NCBI GenBank assembly: GCA_003665825.1
Contig: QPFY01000017.1
Coordinates: 186,001-250,000, forward strand
DNA from: Microbotryum silenes-acaulis
Lineage: Eukaryota > Basidiomycota > Microbotryomycetes > Microbotryales > Microbotryaceae
Direction: 5' to 3'
Length of the DNA stretch: 64,000 nt
The position numbers and the translations under genes were made by a program. The notes beneath the pieces are model-generated. The model did not search any database, was not told where the DNA came from, and was given only the letters and a program-made list of their open reading frames with translations. Each line of letters begins with the position of its first letter. Positions within the stretch are counted from its first letter, which is position 1. Of the stretch, positions 58,140 to 64,000 are shown piece by piece.

Positions 58140-58984
58140 CGTTGTCGCGGGCGCGGGGTGGTGGTGAGCTCCGAAGCCGGCGCGCGAGAACGGCACAACG
58201 TCAACGCGAGCGATTTTGAAACCTATGAGAATCGGCGTCGGAGTCGGCGTCGGCTCCGAAAGCGATAATTCTCAGACGTCGTTTCTAAACCTTGACAACT
58301 TGCGTTGGACCTGTATTGTGATTGCTCGAGGGTAATACGGAGGACACGGCGATACCTCACTTGTCAAAGCTGCGAAAGGGTGCAGGGCGAGTCTCGAGAA
58401 TCGGGTGTCGGGAGTAGCAAGTAGCAAGGCAATAAAGTATGCAATGGCTGAGCACCGGGACCGATGGCTGAAGATGATGAGAAGAGCGTGATTTTGGGGT
58501 TGACGGGTCCCGATTCAGCTGGTCCGGTCGGAAAGAGGATGGTGCAAGCCAAGGCGAGGGCGCACAGGCAATCATTTCTTTTCAGGCACGAATCGAAGCC
58601 GAAAACTTCCTGCCGTGACTCTGAAGACGGGTCCGCCTCGGCTGTCGCTTGTCGGTCCGATGGCGACAGGCGGAGGCTGCCCGAGCGCTACCATCGTGTC
58701 TGCTGGCCTGCTGACTACGTACTTTCCCTTGGTACCAGAAACGAGGGAATGCTGGACTCTGGCTGGTCTCATTCATCTGATTCAACGTTCCGCGCAATTT
58801 TTTCTTGTTAATTTGGAACCCCTGGGTCAGCTTTGAAGAAGGTGCCCGTCTCGAGTTTGTTGACCAAGGCTCGATGGCCAATAGGTTGAGTCGAGGCACG
58901 TCGTTCTGTTGTCCCATCTTTACACTCTAATCACTGCGCTCGATCCTCCGCCGACGCTTAATTTCGAGCTCACAGTACCTAATA

Positions 58985-59100
58985 CGATACTCAGCTGGAC
59001 TTTGTACCTACATACCGCTACCTACCTACCTTCTACGTATCTACCCACTTAGGACTCTACCTGTCTACCTCTACTTTAAAGACCTACCTAGATAGGTAGC
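58985..59100. repeat. ACCTACC-rich cluster
   Basis: Contains TACCTACATACC, CTACCTACCTACC, CTACCTGTCTACC and ACCTACCTAGATAGGTAG, i.e. an imperfect tetranucleotide-type array whose last part is an inverted pair around TAGATA. Confidence 0.7.
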
Positions 59101-59635
59101 AGCATGCAAGGGGAGTAATTGGTTAGCAGATCACTGTTTCGGACTTTCGATCCGAACTCTATTTCTCGAGAAACTTCAACGCTGCTGAGAAGATGTGGCC
59201 GGCGCTCTTGCGTTCGGACACTTTGTCGGGACTCGGCACAGCAAGCTATCTAACGTCGAGGGCGCGGCACATTTTACGAGCCACAATACCTAGTACCCAA
59301 GCATGTATAACGGCTCATGTGCACACTGCAAATGGAGTATTATATGCAACGTCCCTGAATGTGCCTAATTCGCTGGTCCTGGAACCCGGTCGGAAGAGAC
59401 CACAACGATGCTCATAACTTTGTCATTTAAGCGGCTGTCCAATGGACAGCCAGGGCGCCCGGCACACCCCGCCCCCTTGAAAAGTCCACGCCGCCAACAC
59501 GGGCCGGCAAAGCCTAGACGGTAATGCCGAGACCCGATCCCATCAACCCCCACAAAAACTGTGCAACTGTGCGGTGCAGCGTCGACTTGGCGATATTCGG
59601 ACCACGTAGAATCTGGGGACTGATTTGGTGATGAT

Positions 59636-59710
59636 TGTACCTACCGAGGTACCTAGCTAAGTAAACCCTTCTCTAGCGTACCCCCCCGCCTACTAGGTTG
59701 GTACCTACCC
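59636..59710. repeat. GTACCTA/TAGGTAC cluster
   Basis: TACCTACCGAGGTACCTAGC, GTACCCCCCC and GTTGGTACCTACCC occur within 75 bp. Same motif family as the other clusters in the right end of the window. Confidence 0.6.
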
Positions 59711-61659
59711 GATCATGATGACATGACTCAGTACCCGGGAATTGGGGACAAAGAGTTTCGGCCAAGATACCTAGGGACGGTTATGCCAAAGATGCGGCAG
59801 GAAACACAACACAGAACAGCTGGTCGGGGTGAACAAATGGTCCGTCTGCACCTTCGATGGAGTAAAAACCCTGCGGACGGACGTGAGATCGGCTGCAGCG
59901 TGAGGTCTGTGACGAACCTTACTTGTATCCTGCTTTTTAAGTACGCGGTCCCGAGCATCCACGAGCCACTCCTTAATATCAATCTCCGTTAGGTGCCTGG
60001 TGCTCTCGTGACCGTATTTCCGACTTAAGGAAGAGCGAGACTATATTTGCCGCGAGGTCTGCGGCATGTGGCGGGCTGGGGGGCACAGGGGCTGGCTGCT
60101 GGGCTCCCGCGGAAGCCGGATCCAACAGAATGCCCAAAACGTGCACAACAACAGTTGCATGCTTGAGCATAGGTAGGCAGCGCAGTATATGCCATCTTCT
60201 ACTACGCTACTACTTGTTCTGGCTGTTCATATTGAACGAACATGTGTGGGGTTGGCATTCGGCTCGGAGGCTTCATCTAGAGACTCAATCAGAGTTGACG
60301 TGCTCCGGATGAACAATGAAGTAGGTGTTAACGCTAGATCCATCAACATCGAAGTATCTGGATAGAGTTTCACATGTATGCAAAATAGCTATGCTGATTT
60401 GGAGAACTCTGCAGGGGCTTAGGTCCGTGAAAAGCGCGTCAAAGTGCCTGATTGAGGCTCACCTAACCTGGAAACCTTCTTTTGGCTGCGCGTGCCGCCG
60501 CCACAAGAGTTCGTCGGCGGAGTCGACTCGTTTCGAGTGCTTCCTGCCATTTTTTCTACATGGCCAAGTAAGCCTACAATGGGTAAATACCTAGCTTAGC
60601 TGCGTCGCCAGTGACTGCACTCCGCCACCCAAATTGTCAAGTAGTAGACACCCAGCTAGATGGGCATAGGTGCCAGACTGCAGTAGATCACTTGGCAAGG
60701 TCTCATTTGAAAGTCACCATGCTACCCCGCAATCCGTTTCAGTTGTTTTAGTGGGCGCTCATGCCGCATTCCGGGGTGCTCCATACACTCTACGGTACCC
60801 AAGGTTCGAAGGCAGGTCAACGCATAGCTGTCCTGTCGGACAGTCCAAATGCCACCACGCCCGAAACCCCGCGCTTCGAACCTCCAAGCTCGTAGCACTT
60901 TGCTGTCAGGATGTTCCTACCCACCAACCTACTACCTATTGTGTCTAATACCTGTAAGGCCTCAGTACCCACCCAATCAGAGAGAGGTTGGTGCAATGTA
61001 CATGTAATAATCATGCCCCACTTGGCTGTGGTCACACCACTGATAGGCATTCACGAGTGAATGCCGAGTCTCCCCACGAGAGTCCGATGGTGTCGCAACC
61101 GTACATTCAGCTTTGCGCAGCCGGCCGGCATCGGACCGTGTCTCCGCCGGACCAGGCAGCCGCGTGGACTCGACCGCGCCCACACCTCTCCGACGATTTC
61201 GGCGGTCAGACAATCTGTAAGCGGCCAAGAGAATGAGCCTATCTAGGCCCCCGGCTCGTCAAGATCTGCTCCTTCGTCTTCAATTGTTTTGGTTCTGTTG
61301 AGATACCGGTAGATTCTAGACACCGTAATTTACTAGGGTACGTGACTGACGTGAACCGGAACGTGGGCTGAATTAGCGCAACACGCCCCTGTGCTCACCG
61401 GCAAGCGATGCAGAGAGCGAGGTACATTTTCGTCGTATGCATCTACACAACATTATCTATGTTTTACCCATCTGCACTCGAGTTACTGTGTTAAAGGCGC
61501 CGACTAGTCCACGGCAGGGGTCTCTACAGGAGGTATAAGTGATTATCGCCTCCGGCGAGAGACCGAGCTCAGCCTTCGGGAGCTTGCGCGATGCCAGCCG
61601 CAGTTGGGGCGGCTCGGAGCAACAACATTGCGCAATTGTGTCTCAAACAACTTCTTCTG

Positions 61660-61755
61660 CTAGATAGGTGGGTAATAGTCCAGCCGGGTCAGTGGGTACG
61701 GTAGGTGGATGGTACCTTAGGTAGGTGCGTTGAGGTAGGTAGGTCTAGGTTCGTA
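61660..61755. repeat. AGGTAGG-rich cluster (opposite strand of the 58985 motif)
   Basis: ATAGGTGGGTAA, GGTACGGTAGGTGGATGGTACC and TTAGGTAGGTGCGTTGAGG then TAGGTAGGTCTAGG. Here the G-rich strand is on top, while at 58985 the C-rich strand is on top. Confidence 0.7.
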
Positions 61756-62344
61756 GACCTTGCCTCCGCGGTCACAGGAATCGATTCAGAGAGGTCCTAT
61801 GAGTGGTGACATCATGCCGGTTCAAATCAAACACCCAGAAGTGCCGGTGCCCACCTATACTAGTAGAAAGTATCGTCTGGCTCGAAGATAAATACGAGAC
61901 ACGATACTTACAAGGCATTTGGACCACGTGGACCCTACTCAAGATGCGTTCATCAATGCGCCGTTACTCTACAGCTCCGATGCCGCCGCCGGCCGGTCGC
62001 ATGTGTGCGGTTAACGCCGCTATACGTTTTGGGCCTGCGCCTTGTAGTGGAGAGATAACTGGAGATACTCGGTCTCATGTTCATCGGATGCCAAGTATTT
62101 ACAATGTACAACGATGCGGGGAGCGAATTCCTCCCTGAGCCCACACTGTGCTCATACACTGATGCTGGCAGATCAGCCGAGGTTCGTGCGTTCGCGCGTT
62201 GAGGTGACGCTGATCGCGCGCGCGTGCAGCAGGTCGGCGTTTACATAACGTAGCATGGGGCCCCACTTGATGTTCCAAATGGTCTTTTCGGCTTTTGCTG
62301 CAAGAGTTTGACGCGGAGGCCGAAGCGCGCGCTACCTCAAGTCC

Positions 62345-62449
62345 CTGCTGTAAGCCGTGCTCGCACGCATTCCTCTCCTCTGCTGTAAGCCGTGCTCGCA
62401 CGCATTCCTTCTCTCCGCTGTAAGCCGTGCCTTCACGCCTGCCCTTTGA
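62345..62449. repeat. 35-bp tandem repeat, three copies
   Basis: Units start at 62345, 62380 and 62415. Each begins (C)CTGCTGTAAGCCGTG or CCGCTGTAAGCCGTG and contains CACGC; the first two are nearly identical (GCTCGCACGCATTCCT), the third has diverged. Not part of a supported gene. Confidence 0.9.
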
Positions 62450-64000
62450 GCCTTGGTCCATAAGCCGCCCCCCGCGCAGGAATTTCTACCCAAGCCTGCT
62501 CCTCCAGCCTTGTCAGTTCCGCACTGCTTGCCGCTGCTGTACCAATTCATCGCTGTGTACCTCTGCCACTCTCCTGCCAAGGTTGGTGTCCGTCCTCGAA
62601 CTCTTCCTGTCACTACGCCTCAGGCTGACAGGTTCCGAGTCTCGCACAGGACCTTCCCCAGCGATCACGGACGCACCCGCATCAGTCTCTGCCAGAATGC
62701 GTGGACAACTGCCCTCTGTGTACGCTGCTTCTTCAACTCTCCTTGTTGGATGGTTGACTAACTGCTCATACCCCTGTATGCAGCCCCCGCCCTACGCCTG
62801 CCAAGCGTAGCCGTGCTTCTTGCCATTGAGTACCGCGTCTCGCTCCTAGAGCTAAGGTACATCGCCATTCCTCTCCCGGCCTCTGCCCCAGGGTACTCCT
62901 ACTCACAGCTGTCCTTGTTGGGCATGCTGACTTACTTGGCTACCTCGCTACGCAGACAATCCTCATCACCCAACGTGCCAGCGTTCCGGGTTGATTATTT
63001 CTGTTCGTACGCGACGCGCTTTCCAAGCAAAGGTATGCCAAGTCTTCCCAGTCATTTGCAGTAATCCTAGATACTGATAGGAACCGCGCTTTCCAAGCAA
63101 AGCCGTTCCATTTTCTGAGCTCCTCCCACCCACCCCAAAAAACAAAAAAAAACAAAAAGACTTCCTTGTTGGTTTCCCTTTCTATATTCTTCTTCTTTTT
63201 GTTTTCTTTTCTCTTCTTGGTTACATCTGTGGCTCGTCCTGGTAGCACATCACCCCATGCCGTTTGTTACGGGATGCCGGGTTCAGCCCAAACCTGCAAC
63301 TTGACTGGCTTCACCCGCTAACTTGGCTCCGCTCACGCGCTCTATGAAGGAGTCGACACTCGGCCTGTTCATCATCGCTGACTCAGGCGGGCGGATTACG
63401 GCAGACCAAGGCCACGCATTAGTTGGGGAGATAGATATCACTCTGGAACCCGTTTTTCCGTGTCAAATCAACCTTCGACCTCGACGATCCGCACGAAGCG
63501 CATTGCTTCGGCGCGCATGATCATCTCAGCAGTCGTTCTGCTGCTCCGGCGAGTGCTCTGCTCCTCTCCAGTAGTAACGTTGGTCGCACCACCGCCAATG
63601 TCGATTTGAGATGTGACGCAACGGATGAAAGTTGATGGGGCATTCGCTACCTCGTTGGTGGCGCGTTGAACTCTTTCCTTCAGTTCCCGGTGACTTCAGT
63701 ACCCTGCAAGCTTCGCTGTGGCCTGGAGGAGGGCCGGTGGTAACTCGTGCGACTATGATTGGCGTAAGCGCAGCAATCGGGCCACGGCCCCTCAGGCTCC
63801 ACCTCCATTGGACTACCGGTGTGACCGCATAGGTCGAGCACCACACGGAGATCCACCTAAAACTCGAAAAGTTGTCCCCTTGGAGCAGCTAGGTGATACA
63901 GAGGTTCTGGGCCCATTCACAGTCTTCTCTCGATCTCGAACGCAACAATCGCGATCGCGCTCATTGCCGACGTCCCTCTATCTTATCTCGCATTCATTGT
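62450..64000. other. Gene-poor right end
   Basis: Open frames on both strands without recognisable domains. A long pyrimidine-rich stretch with an A-rich patch lies at 63105-63230. No gene supported. Confidence 0.4.
63015..63102. repeat. Direct repeat of an 18-mer, 70 bp apart
   Basis: CGCGCTTTCCAAGCAAAG occurs at 63015-63032 and again at 63085-63102. The spacer starts GTATGCC and contains TTTGCAG, looking intron-like, so a duplicated spliced segment or a footprint of insertion are both possible. Confidence 0.8.

Larger units (their letters stand above)
58140..62344. other. Gene-poor region with degenerate ACCT/AGGT repeats
   Basis: About 4.2 kb without a coding region I can support: open frames are short and lack conserved or intron-consistent character. 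Clusters of ACCTACCT or its complement occur at about 58985-59100, 59636-59710 and 61660-61755, listed separately. Confidence 0.5.

Noticed and set aside
61805..61850. GGTTCAAATC, resembling a tRNA T-loop
   Set aside because: No matching acceptor, D- or anticodon arm could be folded around it.
63240..63249. TGGTAGC after a pyrimidine-rich stretch, like a retroelement primer binding site for initiator tRNA-Met
   Set aside because: Only seven bases match, no LTR ending in CA lies directly upstream, and no Gag/Pol frame follows.
1..64000. CRISPR array, rRNA operon or riboswitch
   Set aside because: No regularly spaced repeats, no rRNA sequence and no recognised riboswitch core were seen; the genome is eukaryotic.

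Overview
This window is nuclear DNA of a fungus, most likely a basidiomycete. Genes are dense, GC-rich and split by many short introns (mostly 50-110 nt, GT..AG, with CTNAC-like branch sites). The gene content includes an Atf1-type bZIP, Kre6/Skn1, DASH subunit Dad4, Met10, Spo11, Gpc1 and a fungal VWA protein. A Pucciniomycotina/Microbotryomycetes-type yeast is my best guess from gene style only; no phylogenetic computation was made.

Layout. 0.1-8.6 kb (all minus strand): a Dot5-like peroxiredoxin cut by the window edge, an amino-acid permease, a DEDD 3'-5' exonuclease and a carnosine N-methyltransferase-like enzyme. 8.6-12.3 kb: a gene-poor island with short repeats, a tract packed with TGCA, and a scrambled Ty1/copia relic. 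12.3-22.5 kb (plus strand): ETF-ubiquinone oxidoreductase, Kre6-type beta-glucan synthesis protein, Spo11 with a long N-terminal extension, and a conserved fungal protein with an N-myristoylation motif. 22.7-30.3 kb (minus): Met10 (sulfite reductase alpha subunit), a secreted protein gene with an in-frame stop, and a wax-synthase-like MBOAT. 30.7-43 kb: a low-complexity nuclear-type protein, a LisH/WD40 protein, an Atf1-type bZIP divergent from a VWA protein, DAD4, and small hypothetical genes. 43.6-50.7 kb (plus): a chromodomain protein, Gpc1 glycerophosphocholine acyltransferase and mitochondrial bL12m. 51.3-58.2 kb (minus): a Rab-like GTPase of about 611 residues, a disordered hypothetical protein, and a partial HSF-like reading frame. 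58.2-64 kb has no gene I can support; it holds degenerate ACCT/AGGT-rich clusters, a 35-bp tandem repeat and duplicated short segments, as expected for a decayed repeat-rich or subtelomere-like region.

Functionally this is a mixed set with no obvious biosynthetic cluster: sulfur assimilation (MET10), mitochondrial electron transfer and translation (ETF-QO, bL12m), cell wall (KRE6), lipid metabolism (GPC1, MBOAT), chromosome biology (SPO11, DAD4, chromodomain protein, exonuclease), stress transcription (Atf1 type) and trafficking (Rab type). The most notable points are three introns best explained by GC-AG splice sites, two 15-nt micro-exons, the enlarged Rab and Spo11 proteins, the HTH-like tail on the exonuclease, the scrambled copia relic, and the interrupted secreted-protein gene. 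Splice sites were placed by hand from reading frame, splice consensus and remembered family alignments; no alignment or transcript data were available.
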